From Synergistota bacterium (GTDB lineage: Bacteria; Synergistota; GBS-1): DNA of 43,299 bases. Made by a program: the position numbers and the translations under genes. Where the stretch lies: contig JANXBX010000015.1 of assembly GCA_025060595.1 (NCBI GenBank), positions 1 to 43,299 on the forward strand, written 5' to 3'. Of this stretch, positions 17,058 through 24,876 are shown one piece after another; the stretch's first letter is position 1, and each line of letters starts with the position of its first letter. Under the pieces are notes generated by a model, which was not told the DNA's origin, searched no databases, and saw nothing but the letters and a program-made list of their open reading frames with translations.

Positions 17058-17643
17058 TGGATTAAAGAAGGTAATTAAAAGAATAGAAGAGATAAGGAGT
17101 AACTTTAGTGAGCTTTCTCGCTTTCATCAAAAGGTGAAGAAGGCGGAAAAAGCCCCCTCTTTTCGAGAGGTTTATTTTAAAGAGATGGAAAAGGTAGAGG
17201 ATTTCGATAAAGGCAGAATCGAAAGGAAAGAGGAAGTTCCCCTCAAAATGAGCTCCTCAATTGAGCGTATAGTTAATAGGGCTTCTGGGATATATGATAT
17301 CGATCCAGATCTTGTAATGGCGGTGATAAGCGTTGAATCTAACTTTAATCCGAGGCTTGTTTCTCCTAAAGGAGCGATGGGTTTGATGCAATTGATGCCT
17401 GATACTGCAAGAGAGATGGGCGTTTCAGATCCTTTTGACGTGGAAGAGAACATAATGGGCGGAGTAAAGTATCTACGTTACCTATCCGAAAAATATAATG
17501 GGGACCTTGAATTAACCTTAGCTGCTTATAATGCTGGACCGGCCGCTGTGGATAAATATGGTGGTATTCCTCCTTATAAGGAAACTCAGGATTATGTGAA
17601 GAAAGTGCTTTCTATCTATAAAGGGATAAAGCTCAAAAAATGA
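17047..17643 (+). CDS. Lytic transglycosylase (SLT domain) without a signal peptide
   Basis: A 198-residue protein. The N-terminal ~70 residues are charged and helical. The SLT domain spans ~75-190 with catalytic Glu97 in AVISVESNFNPRLVSPKGAMGLMQLMPDTA, and AAYNAGPAAVDKYGGIPPY near the end. It should cut peptidoglycan glycan strands. There is no hydrophobic leader, yet peptidoglycan lies outside the membrane. Its place between fliJ and the ylxF/motE-like gene, with overlaps at both ends, suggests export through the flagellar apparatus and a role in rod passage through the wall, similar to the muramidase part of some FlgJ proteins. Enzyme class firm; export route inferred. Confidence 0.9.
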   Translation: MTLDGLKKVIKRIEEIRSNFSELSRFHQKVKKAEKAPSFREVYFKEMEKVEDFDKGRIERKEEVPLKMSSSIERIVNRASGIYDIDPDLVMAVISVESNFNPRLVSPKGAMGLMQLMPDTAREMGVSDPFDVEENIMGGVKYLRYLSEKYNGDLELTLAAYNAGPAAVDKYGGIPPYKETQDYVKKVLSIYKGIKLKK

Positions 17644-18251
17644 GACGCTTTGTGTTTCTCTTTTTCATCCTTCTTTTTGCTTTAATGGGAACCTTAATAG
17701 GGCTTCACTTTGCGAGGGTTGTTGATGTTAAAAGGCTTTATTTAAGTAGCGTTTACCCTTATGCTAAGAAAATACCTTATGTGGGTCAATATGTGGAGAG
17801 GATTACTTCGGATTTAAGGGTGCGCTTTACTCCTCTTGAAAGAAGGAGAATGGAACTGGAGCTTTGGGCCAGGAGATTAAAAGAGCTTGAGGAAAGATTA
17901 AAGCGGGAGCTTTCTCGAAAGGAGGCTGAGCTTGAAGCTGAAAAGAAGAAATTAGAGGAGGAGAGAGCTAAGCTTGAGGAGGAAAGGAAGAGAGTAGCTG
18001 AGCTTACAGCGAGGCTATCTCGAGAGCTTTCGGCTAAAGAGCTATCTGAGGAGGATATTAAAAGGTTGGCCTCCTACTATGCTGTGATGAGGCCGGCTGA
18101 AGCGGCAGCCATAATAAACAGCCTTGATGAGGACCTTGCAGTGATAATATTGAAAAATCTTGATCAGGAGAGGGCAGCAAGAATTTTAGCTTCCTTAGAT
18201 CCCAACAAAGCGGCTAGGCTTATGTCCAAAATGGGGAGGGAAAAAAGGTGA
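17640..18251 (+). CDS. YlxF/MotE-like membrane coiled-coil protein
   Basis: A 203-residue protein with an N-terminal membrane anchor (FVFLFFILLFALMGTLIGLHF, ~4-24), a long charged coiled coil (~70-140) and a C-terminal MgtE_N/FliG-like repeat (YYAVMRPAEAAAIINSLDEDLAVIILKNLDQERAARILASLDPNKAARLMSKMG). This layout is that of YlxF in Bacillus, found between fliJ and fliK, and of MotE in Campylobacterota, which assists stator assembly. The exact function here is inferred from that family. It starts four bases before the SLT gene ends and overlaps fliK. Confidence 0.8.
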   Translation: MRRFVFLFFILLFALMGTLIGLHFARVVDVKRLYLSSVYPYAKKIPYVGQYVERITSDLRVRFTPLERRRMELELWARRLKELEERLKRELSRKEAELEAEKKKLEEERAKLEEERKRVAELTARLSRELSAKELSEEDIKRLASYYAVMRPAEAAAIINSLDEDLAVIILKNLDQERAARILASLDPNKAARLMSKMGREKR

Positions 18252-19798
18252 AGAATGGAGTTTCTCTCTTTAAGCTTCTTCTAAGGATGGGAGAAAGCTC
18301 TAGGACCAGGGATGGCTGCCGTAAAGAGATAAGGGATAGTAACTTTAAGAGGGAAAGTTTCCTTAAGGAGCTGGAAAGGGCTAAGCTCAAGAGCCCTATC
18401 GAGGGTGAGATCGCCTTAAGTAGCTCGGAGTGCATCGAACTTTTAATGCAAGCTGATGGGTTAAAATTTAAGCCCTTGAAGGTTAATGGACCTTTAAACG
18501 AGCTTCAGATTATCGATTCGGAGAGAAAGCAAGCATCAGAATTTGATGTTATAAATGATACTAAAGTTTCCGAAAGAAGTATAAGACTTGAAGATGCGAA
18601 GCTTAGCCTTTTATTTAAAGGTAAGTTTGAGCTCCCTAAAACATATGAAGATTTAATGACAGCTCCTGAAAGTGAAAGCGAGCACTATGTAAATGGGGAA
18701 AACGGAAAGCAAGAGCTGAAAGAGGAGAACTTAGGCATCGAGCTCCTCTTTAAGAACAAGCCTGAGCTTAAGCTCTTTGAAGAAAGCCGGGAAAGGCAAA
18801 ATTTTAGTAATGAAACGGTAAAGGTTGGCCGTTTCTTAGAAAAAGAAATTAATACTTCTAAGGAAGCTCTTTTCTTAAAAGAGAAAGAGGTTTTCGAAAA
18901 CGAAAATTTCCTTTTCTCGAAAGGTGAGGAACTCGTTAAGGGATTGAAAAATACCAAACCCTCTCCTGATCTAAAGCAACAGGTAAAGCTTCAGGAAGGC
19001 AGCTATGACCCTTCTCTTAATAAAAATGATTTAAGGGAGAGACCCAGGGTTGCTGTAAATTATGCTTCTAGTACCTTTGAAATTGAGAAAAAGGAATCTC
19101 CCTTAAGTGTTGAAGACGGTAAGAACGCATCTAGAATTAAGGAGGTTTCCATGGCGAAGCTTGAGGAAGCGCATTTTAGCTTTAGGGATGGCTTTTCCAA
19201 AGAAGGGTCTGAGCTAAAGGTAATAAAAGGTGAAAACTCGAGCTTTTCATCTGATGGCTTCGAGAAAAGTGACGTAAAGGTTTTAGGTAGCTTCCATACT
19301 GATCTGAGTGGAAATGGTCATGAGGGTTTTAGCGGTGAGCTTTTTGAGGGAGACTTGGCTTCTGAGAGGGAGAATCCCTTAAGCCTTAAGGGCGAGCTCG
19401 AGAGCACCTTTACCGATTTTCTAAAGAAGTTTGAGGTTAATCTTAAAGAGGGAAAGAAAGAGGCTCTTATTGAGCTTCATCCTCCTGAGCTGGGTAAAGT
19501 TAGGTTTAGCGTGGAGGTTCAGGATGATAGGATAAGCGCTCGCTTTTGGCTTCCATCGCCTGAAATTAAAACTCTTTTTGAGAGTAACGTTCAACAGCTT
19601 CAGGCACTCTTTAGGGAGCAGGGGTATACCTTTGAGGTGTTTTTCTTCTCTGGGGAATCGGGAAGTGAGGGTAAGGGGAAAAAGAGGGAAGTCAGTCAAT
19701 CTCATGGGACCCTTTTGGGAATAGAGGAGGATAAGGAAGAACTGGGCTTTTCTTCTCAGGTCCTTGCCAGGGAAGGCCTTCTTAACATTTTGGCTTAA
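18248..19798 (+). CDS. fliK: Flagellar hook-length control protein FliK
   Basis: A 516-residue protein. The first ~370 residues are low-complexity and rich in Ser, Glu, Lys and Phe, as expected for the extended ruler part of FliK. The C-terminal Flg_hook domain (~385-475) includes EALIELHPPELGKVRFSVEVQDDRISARFWLPSPEIKTLFESNVQQLQALFREQGY, the segment that contacts the FlhB tail to switch export specificity. The GTG start lies inside the preceding gene and flgD follows. A second FliK-like protein is encoded at 54-1139. Confidence 0.9.
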   Translation: MKNGVSLFKLLLRMGESSRTRDGCRKEIRDSNFKRESFLKELERAKLKSPIEGEIALSSSECIELLMQADGLKFKPLKVNGPLNELQIIDSERKQASEFDVINDTKVSERSIRLEDAKLSLLFKGKFELPKTYEDLMTAPESESEHYVNGENGKQELKEENLGIELLFKNKPELKLFEESRERQNFSNETVKVGRFLEKEINTSKEALFLKEKEVFENENFLFSKGEELVKGLKNTKPSPDLKQQVKLQEGSYDPSLNKNDLRERPRVAVNYASSTFEIEKKESPLSVEDGKNASRIKEVSMAKLEEAHFSFRDGFSKEGSELKVIKGENSSFSSDGFEKSDVKVLGSFHTDLSGNGHEGFSGELFEGDLASERENPLSLKGELESTFTDFLKKFEVNLKEGKKEALIELHPPELGKVRFSVEVQDDRISARFWLPSPEIKTLFESNVQQLQALFREQGYTFEVFFFSGESGSEGKGKKREVSQSHGTLLGIEEDKEELGFSSQVLAREGLLNILA

Positions 19799-19814
19799 AG
19801 GGGGTGATTTCAGA

Positions 19815-20240
19815 ATGGTTTGGAGCGCAAATGGTATTGGAACAACCTATCTTTATTCAAGCACAAGTGGTAATTTGAAGTCAAGTAACTCAGAACTTGA
19901 TAAAAACGCCTTTTTAAAGCTTCTTATAACTCAGCTTCGCTATCAGGATCCTTTATCTCCTATGGATGATAAGGAATTTGTTGCTCAGATGGCCCAGTTT
20001 AGTACCCTTGAGCAGGTTACTAATATGTCTAAGGATCTTGAAACCTTCCTTGTAAACTTTTCTTACTCATTGTTCGTTAATCTTATAGGTAAGACAGTTA
20101 AGTTTACTGATTCTGAAACAGGTGAGAAGGTTCAAGGTAAGGTTACTGGTATTAAACCTAAAAGCGGTGGTATAGTACTGGTTATAAACAATGGTAAATA
20201 CGAAATACCTATAAATAGCATAGAAGAGATCTTATCTTAA
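19815..20240 (+). CDS. flgD: Flagellar hook assembly protein FlgD (short form)
   Basis: A 141-residue hook-capping scaffold. The conserved FlgD core is complete: LDKNAFLKLLITQLRYQDPLSPMDDKEFVAQMAQFSTLEQVTNM. A short beta-rich C-terminus (GKTVKFTDSETGEKVQGKVTGIKPKSGG) replaces the larger C-terminal domains of proteobacterial FlgD; Bacillus FlgD is similarly short. The ATG at 19815 is chosen because AAAGGGGGTGA ends about eight bases upstream; an in-frame ATG at 19764 inside fliK lacks such a site. Confidence 0.94.
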   Translation: MVWSANGIGTTYLYSSTSGNLKSSNSELDKNAFLKLLITQLRYQDPLSPMDDKEFVAQMAQFSTLEQVTNMSKDLETFLVNFSYSLFVNLIGKTVKFTDSETGEKVQGKVTGIKPKSGGIVLVINNGKYEIPINSIEEILS

Positions 20241-20275
20241 GCTGATCACAGGGATGGTAAACTTGGGCGAAGGAG

Positions 20276-20298
20276 CGCCTCTTTAAGAAAGGGAGGCG
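20276..20298 (+). promoter_or_regulatory. Hairpin over the flgE ribosome binding site
   Basis: CGCCTCTTT (20276-20284) pairs with AAGGGAGGCG-type sequence at 20290-20298 in nine consecutive pairs, two of them G-U, around an AAGAA loop. The right arm is the GGGAGG ribosome binding site of flgE, eight or nine bases before its ATG. Four Ts follow the stem, so a weak intrinsic terminator or attenuator between flgD and flgE is an alternative reading. Confidence 0.5.
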
Positions 20299-20306
20299 TT
20301 TTCCAT

Positions 20307-21611
20307 ATGTTAAGAAGTTTATATTCTGGGATATCTGGTCTGAAAAATCATTTAATTGATCTTGATGTTATAGGTAATAATATATCAAATGTAAATACTA
20401 TAGGTTTTAAGAGAAGCAGGGTAACCTTTAAGGATGTTTTGTATCAAACTTTAAGAAGCCCTATGGCTCCAACAGGTAATATCGGAGGGATAAATCCGAT
20501 GGAGCTGGGTATGGGGATGCAGCTTGGAGCGATAGACACGGTATTTACGCAAGGGACGCCACAGATGACCGGGGTTAACACTGACCTTATGATTCAGGGG
20601 GATGGCTTTTTCGTTATTAGCGATGGGGTAGGATACTATTATACGAGAGCGGGAGCCTTTAACATGGATTCAAATGGCACCTTTGTCGATCCTTCAACCG
20701 GGTTTGTGCTTCAAGGGTGGGTAGCAAGCATATCGGCTGATGGAACTACTACCGTAAATACAACAGCTTTAGTTCCTATTAGAGTGGAGGTGGGCTCTAA
20801 ACTTCCCGGTAAGGAGACTACGATGATAGATCTCGCTTGTAATCTTAATGCTTCTGCTTCTATAGGGACTTCTTATAGCACGTGGACTCAGGTTTACGAT
20901 TCTTTGGGTAATACGCATGACCTTAAGATTTCCGTAGTTAAGACTGGTGAGAATCAATGGTCTGTAGGATGGGTTTTAACTTATAAGACACCAGCAGGAA
21001 GCATAGGTGTAGCTGCATCAGGGCAACTTGCAAGTTTGACCTTCGGTAGCAACGGTCTTCTTGATGCTACGAATGATGTTACTGGCATTATAACTATCCC
21101 GCAGAACGCTTTAACATCCTCCATATTTAGTGGAGCATCTCTCCCACAGAATATAACGGTTTATTTTGCTCGTAAGGGTAACGCTATAGGAGGAGTTACT
21201 CAGTTTGCTTCAGATTTTACTATGTCGGCTAAGTATGTCGATGGTTATCCTATGGGAGTACTTAAGAGCTTTACTGTTGATCAATCAGGGCTGGTTAGCG
21301 GTATTTACAGTAACGGTCGAACGCAACCTCTGTATAAGCTTGCTATAGCGGTTTTTAACAACCCATCAGGTTTAAATAAGGTTGGCAACACTCTGTTTAC
21401 TGAGAGCTATAACTCTGGTAAGGCTCAGTTTAAATTTGCCGGTGAGGGTGGCGCTGGAAGCATCCTGCAAGGCTATCTTGAGATGTCTAATGTGGATCTC
21501 GCAGAGGAATTCGTTAATATGATTGTCGCTCAAAGGGGATTTCAAGCGAATACTAGGGTAATAACCACTGCAGATGAGAACCTGAGGGATCTGGTCAACC
21601 TCAAGAGGTAA
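20307..21611 (+). CDS. flgE: Flagellar hook protein FlgE
   Basis: A 434-residue hook subunit. The N-terminus MLRSLYSGISGLKNHLIDLDVIGNNISNVNTIGFKRSRVTF holds the conserved rod/hook motif. The middle (GDGFFVISDGVGYYYTRAGAFNMDSNGTFVDPSTGFVLQGW) is typical of FlgE/FlgG. The C-terminus ends SNVDLAEEFVNMIVAQRGFQANTRVITTADENLRDLVNLKR. The large central domain (~170-330) favours FlgE over FlgG. It is separated from flgD by 66 bases, one of the wider gaps, which contains a hairpin. flbD follows. Confidence 0.94.
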   Translation: MLRSLYSGISGLKNHLIDLDVIGNNISNVNTIGFKRSRVTFKDVLYQTLRSPMAPTGNIGGINPMELGMGMQLGAIDTVFTQGTPQMTGVNTDLMIQGDGFFVISDGVGYYYTRAGAFNMDSNGTFVDPSTGFVLQGWVASISADGTTTVNTTALVPIRVEVGSKLPGKETTMIDLACNLNASASIGTSYSTWTQVYDSLGNTHDLKISVVKTGENQWSVGWVLTYKTPAGSIGVAASGQLASLTFGSNGLLDATNDVTGIITIPQNALTSSIFSGASLPQNITVYFARKGNAIGGVTQFASDFTMSAKYVDGYPMGVLKSFTVDQSGLVSGIYSNGRTQPLYKLAIAVFNNPSGLNKVGNTLFTESYNSGKAQFKFAGEGGAGSILQGYLEMSNVDLAEEFVNMIVAQRGFQANTRVITTADENLRDLVNLKR

Positions 21612-21632
21612 AAGGGGAGGTAGATTTAGGGA

Positions 21633-21827
21633 TTGGTAAAGTTAACTAGACTTAACGGGAAAGAGTTTGTAATAAACGCTGATCTTATAGAGACGATAGA
21701 AGCTACGCCAGATACTGTTATCACTTTAGTAAATGAGCATAAATATATAGTTAAGGAGCCAGTAGATGAGGTAATAAGGAAAGTGATAGAGTATAAGCGA
21801 TCCTTGGGTAGACTTTTTGTGGTATAA
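21633..21827 (+). CDS. flbD: FlbD-family small flagellar protein
   Basis: A 64-residue protein of the short FlbD/SwrD family of Bacillota and spirochaetes, unrelated to the Caulobacter regulator of that name. It begins MVKLTRLNGKEFVINADLIETIEATPDTVITLVNEHKYIVKEPVDEVI, the family consensus throughout. In Bacillus subtilis SwrD raises motor power, probably through stator function, which fits its place directly before motA. The TTG start follows GGGGAGG and TTAGGG. The last codons overlap a possible promoter for motA. Confidence 0.9.
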   Translation: MVKLTRLNGKEFVINADLIETIEATPDTVITLVNEHKYIVKEPVDEVIRKVIEYKRSLGRLFVV

Positions 21828-21828
21828 T
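21820..21828 (+). promoter_or_regulatory. Candidate extended -10 promoter ahead of motA
   Basis: TGGTATAAT at 21820-21828 is a perfect extended -10 element overlapping the flbD stop. No good -35 lies 16-18 bases upstream, which extended -10 promoters can tolerate. A start point near 21835 would give a roughly 30-base leader before motA at 21865. It could allow stator genes to be expressed separately from the long operon. Confidence 0.4.
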
Positions 21829-21864
21829 GAAAAAAATAGATTTTTATCAGAATGGTGATATTAT

Positions 21865-22659
21865 ATGGATTTAGCGACTGCAGCAGGTATATTTATGGCA
21901 TGGGCTTTAGTTATAGGAGCGATAATATTGGGAGGAGATGTGGGTGCGTTTATAGACGTCCCTTCTTTCTTGATTACCTTTGGTGGGAGCTTATCTGTTA
22001 CTGTGGCAAGTAGTCCGCTTTCTAGAATAAGGCTTATACCGCAGCTTTTAAGGAACGCCTTTTTTAGTAAGGCTCAGAATATGATAGATATTTTAAACCT
22101 TATGATAAGGTTTGCGGAAAGGGCAAGAAGGGAAGGGTTGCTTGCCTTGGAGGATGAGGCTTCTGCTTTAGAGGATCCCTTTATAAAGAAAGGAATTCAA
22201 CTTGTGGTTGACGGAACCGATCCTGAGCTTGTTAAAAATATACTTGATGCGGAGATATCCTTCCTTGAAGAGAGACATAAGTCTAACAGATCTATGTTTG
22301 AAGTGTGGGGTGAAATGGCTCCTGCTTTTGGGATGCTTGGTACGTTAATAGGACTTATTCAGATGTTAGGTCACCTTGATGATCCTAATGCCTTAGGTCC
22401 TGGTATGGCTGTCGCTCTTATAACTACTTTCTATGGTTCCATAATTGCTAATGCTTTTGCTCTTCCTATAGCTAAAAAGCTTGCTGTGAGGACAGAAGAA
22501 GAGGTTCTTCTTCGTGAGATGGTGGTTGAGGGAGTTTTGGCAATTCAGGCTGGTGAGAACCCGAGGATAGTGGAAGAGAAGCTTAAGGTTTACTTGCCTC
22601 CTGCAATGAGATTAATATATGAAGGCTCTAAGAAGAAGGCTGAAGAGGAGGCCGCCTAG
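21865..22659 (+). CDS. motA: Flagellar motor stator protein MotA
   Basis: A 264-residue inner-membrane stator subunit with four membrane segments, at about 5-25, 32-50, 147-167 and 181-200. The conserved blocks are GAFIDVPSFLITFGGSLSVTV, EMAPAFGMLGTLIGLIQML and ALITTFYGSIIANAFALPIAKKL, which hold the channel-lining prolines. The cytoplasmic loop between segments 2 and 3 carries charged residues that would contact FliG. With MotB it forms an ion channel that powers rotation. H+ versus Na+ use cannot be settled by eye. Confidence 0.96.
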   Translation: MDLATAAGIFMAWALVIGAIILGGDVGAFIDVPSFLITFGGSLSVTVASSPLSRIRLIPQLLRNAFFSKAQNMIDILNLMIRFAERARREGLLALEDEASALEDPFIKKGIQLVVDGTDPELVKNILDAEISFLEERHKSNRSMFEVWGEMAPAFGMLGTLIGLIQMLGHLDDPNALGPGMAVALITTFYGSIIANAFALPIAKKLAVRTEEEVLLREMVVEGVLAIQAGENPRIVEEKLKVYLPPAMRLIYEGSKKKAEEEAA

Positions 22660-22666
22660 TAATTAA

Positions 22667-23398
22667 ATGGCAAAGGAAAGAAGGAAGAAGGAGGAGGGCG
22701 CTAAGGCGCCTGGATGGCTTACAACATATGGTGATATGGTTACCCTTCTTCTAACCTTTTTCGTCTTTTTGTTTTCCTTTTCAACCATAGATGTTATGCA
22801 GTTTCAGAAAATGATATTTTCTTTTAAGGGAGCGTTAGGGGTTCTCACAGGTGGGAAGACCTTTGATGTAGAAAGGATAATAGGGATGGGCTTTACAGGG
22901 ATGGATGCGGGTATGTTAAGGCAGCAAACGCCATATTTGAAGGAAGTGATGAAACAGGTTGAACGATTGGTTGAAAGGGAGAATTTAGGAGGAGAATTAA
23001 AGTTAAGATTTACAAGGGAAGGTCTTGTAATAACTTTAACTGAAAGTATACTTTTTGATCCGGGAAGCGCGACCTTAAAACCCAATGCTGTTCCCGTTTT
23101 GCTTGAGCTTTCTAAGATACTATCAAATATCTCAAACGATCTTAGAGTTGAAGGGCATACGGATAATACGCCTATTAAAACTCCTATCTATCCTTCGAAC
23201 TGGGAGCTTTCTGCTGCTAGGGCTGCCTCTGTTGGAAGATTTATAATAGATAGAGGAGGAATAGATCCTCGTAGGGTTTCTATAGCTGGGTATGGACAAT
23301 ATAAACCGATAGTACCTAATGATACTCCTGAGCACAAAGCCCTTAATAGAAGGGTAGATATAGTAATTTTATCGACGAAAACCCTTGTTCCTTTTTAG
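22667..23398 (+). CDS. motB: Flagellar motor stator protein MotB
   Basis: A 243-residue stator subunit. A basic cytoplasmic N-terminus is followed by one membrane segment (TTYGDMVTLLLTFFVFLFSF, ~19-38) with the ion-carrying Asp23. The periplasmic OmpA-like peptidoglycan-binding domain (~110-235) shows LRVEGHTDNTPI, NWELSAARAASVGRFII and GYGQYKPIVPNDTPEHKALNRRVDI. It lies seven bases after motA, and together they form the stator unit. Confidence 0.96.
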   Translation: MAKERRKKEEGAKAPGWLTTYGDMVTLLLTFFVFLFSFSTIDVMQFQKMIFSFKGALGVLTGGKTFDVERIIGMGFTGMDAGMLRQQTPYLKEVMKQVERLVERENLGGELKLRFTREGLVITLTESILFDPGSATLKPNAVPVLLELSKILSNISNDLRVEGHTDNTPIKTPIYPSNWELSAARAASVGRFIIDRGGIDPRRVSIAGYGQYKPIVPNDTPEHKALNRRVDIVILSTKTLVPF

Positions 23399-23412
23399 AG
23401 GGGGTATGAGTT

Positions 23413-23877
23413 TTGAAGTTTAACTTGAAATTGCCGATAGATATAAAAACGATTGTGATAGTATTTCTTGCAGTTATTATATCAGCTGGGGTTTCCTTTT
23501 TTGTCGCTCAAAGGCTTATAATGAGCAAGTTAAATGCCGGAAGGGAAACTCGAGTTGTGGAAAGCGGTCCTATAATGGATCTGGGGGAGTTTACCATTAA
23601 TCTTGCTGACAAGGATGAGGTCCGCTATGCTAGGTTTAAGATCTCCTTGGAAGTTAATAGCTCTAAGGCGGTTGCGGAGCTATCTAAGAGCGACTGGAAT
23701 GTTAGGCTTAGAGATACTATAATAATAACGGTTAGGGATAAGAAAGCATCTGATCTATCTACATCAGCCGGTTTACTTTCCTTAGCGTCAGAGATAAGGA
23801 CTAACTTAAACAAGATCGTACCGCCTGATAAGGCTAAGATACTGAGGGTTTACTTTACCGAGTTTGTGGTTCAGTAA
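23413..23877 (+). CDS. fliL: Flagellar basal body-associated protein FliL
   Basis: A 154-residue single-pass protein with a membrane segment at ~13-33 (TIVIVFLAVIISAGVSFFVA) and an extracytoplasmic FliL domain (MDLGEFTINLADKDEVRYARFKISLEV ... LRDTIIITVRDKKASDLSTSAGLLSLASEIRTNLNKIV). FliL associates with stators and supports torque. The TTG start follows AGAGGGGGT, shortly after motB. It sits between stator and switch genes as in most clusters. Confidence 0.93.
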   Translation: MKFNLKLPIDIKTIVIVFLAVIISAGVSFFVAQRLIMSKLNAGRETRVVESGPIMDLGEFTINLADKDEVRYARFKISLEVNSSKAVAELSKSDWNVRLRDTIIITVRDKKASDLSTSAGLLSLASEIRTNLNKIVPPDKAKILRVYFTEFVVQ

Positions 23878-23889
23878 GGTGGTGGTTAG

Positions 23890-24876
23890 ATGCCTGATGT
23901 TTTATCACAGGATGAAATAGATGCGCTTCTTGAGGCATTAAGTTCAGGAAGCATAGATATCGAATCTATTAAAAAAGAGGAAAAGAGAAAGATAAAGCTA
24001 TACGATTTTAGAAGACCTGATAAGTTTTCTAAGGATCAGATAAGAGGTCTTCAAATGATACATGAAAGCTTTGCTCGACTTTTAACTACTAACCTATCAG
24101 CTAGGGTAAGATCGGTTGTTCAGATGAGAGTGGTTTCCGTTGATCAGGTAACTTACGAGGAGTTCACAAGATCTCTCTTTAATCCTACAGTTTTAATTCT
24201 TTTTTCTCTTGAGCCGCTTGAGGGAACGTCAATACTTGAGATAAATCCTTCGCTTATATTCGCAGTTATAGATAGATTGCTTGGAGGTAAGGGAGAACCT
24301 TTAAAGAGACCGAGGGAGCTTACAGATATAGAAATAACTGTTGTTAAAAGGCTTATAGATGATTTTCTTTTCGCTCTCCAAGAGGCATGGGGACATGTGG
24401 TTGAGCTTAAGCTTAGGTTTGAAGGGCTTGAAAATAATCCTCAGTTTGTTCAGATAGCTCCTCCCAATGACATGACGGCAGTTGTAACTATAGATACGAA
24501 AATTGGCGACGTGGAAGGCATGATGAACATATGTTTTCCTTATTTCACGCTTGAGTCGATAGTTTCTAAACTGAGTGCTCAGTACTGGTTTTCTGCTATA
24601 AGAAAAGAGACCCCTCCTGAGATGGTTGAAAACCTTAAAAGAAGGTTGGAGAGGGTAAAGATTCCTATTAAAGTTGAGTTAGGTAGCTCTTCAATAACCG
24701 TTAAAGAGCTACTTGATTTGGAAATAGGAGATGTTATACTTTTGGATGAAAGGGTGGATTCCCTTGTAACCTTGAAGGTTGGAGAAAAGGAGAAGTTTAA
24801 GGGAAGGGTTGGAACGGTTGGGAAAAAGCTTGCTGTTAGAATAGAGGGCTTTGTTAAGGAAGAGGAGGAGTTTTAG
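23890..24876 (+). CDS. fliM: Flagellar motor switch protein FliM
   Basis: A 328-residue C-ring protein. The N-terminal LSQDEIDALLEAL (5-17) is the CheY-P binding peptide. The middle CheC-like domain (~45-225) includes RGLQMIHESFARLLTTNLSARVR and INPSLIFAVIDRLLGGKGEP. The C-terminal FliN-like domain (~245-325) contains LDLEIGDVILLDERVDSLVTLKVG. It interacts with FliG and FliY. The stop codon is immediately followed by the fliY ATG. Confidence 0.96.
   Translation: MPDVLSQDEIDALLEALSSGSIDIESIKKEEKRKIKLYDFRRPDKFSKDQIRGLQMIHESFARLLTTNLSARVRSVVQMRVVSVDQVTYEEFTRSLFNPTVLILFSLEPLEGTSILEINPSLIFAVIDRLLGGKGEPLKRPRELTDIEITVVKRLIDDFLFALQEAWGHVVELKLRFEGLENNPQFVQIAPPNDMTAVVTIDTKIGDVEGMMNICFPYFTLESIVSKLSAQYWFSAIRKETPPEMVENLKRRLERVKIPIKVELGSSSITVKELLDLEIGDVILLDERVDSLVTLKVGEKEKFKGRVGTVGKKLAVRIEGFVKEEEEF

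Noticed and set aside
19764..19814. flgD start at ATG 19764 inside fliK
   Set aside because: It adds 17 residues unlike FlgD and has no ribosome binding site; ATG 19815 follows AAAGGGGGTGA.
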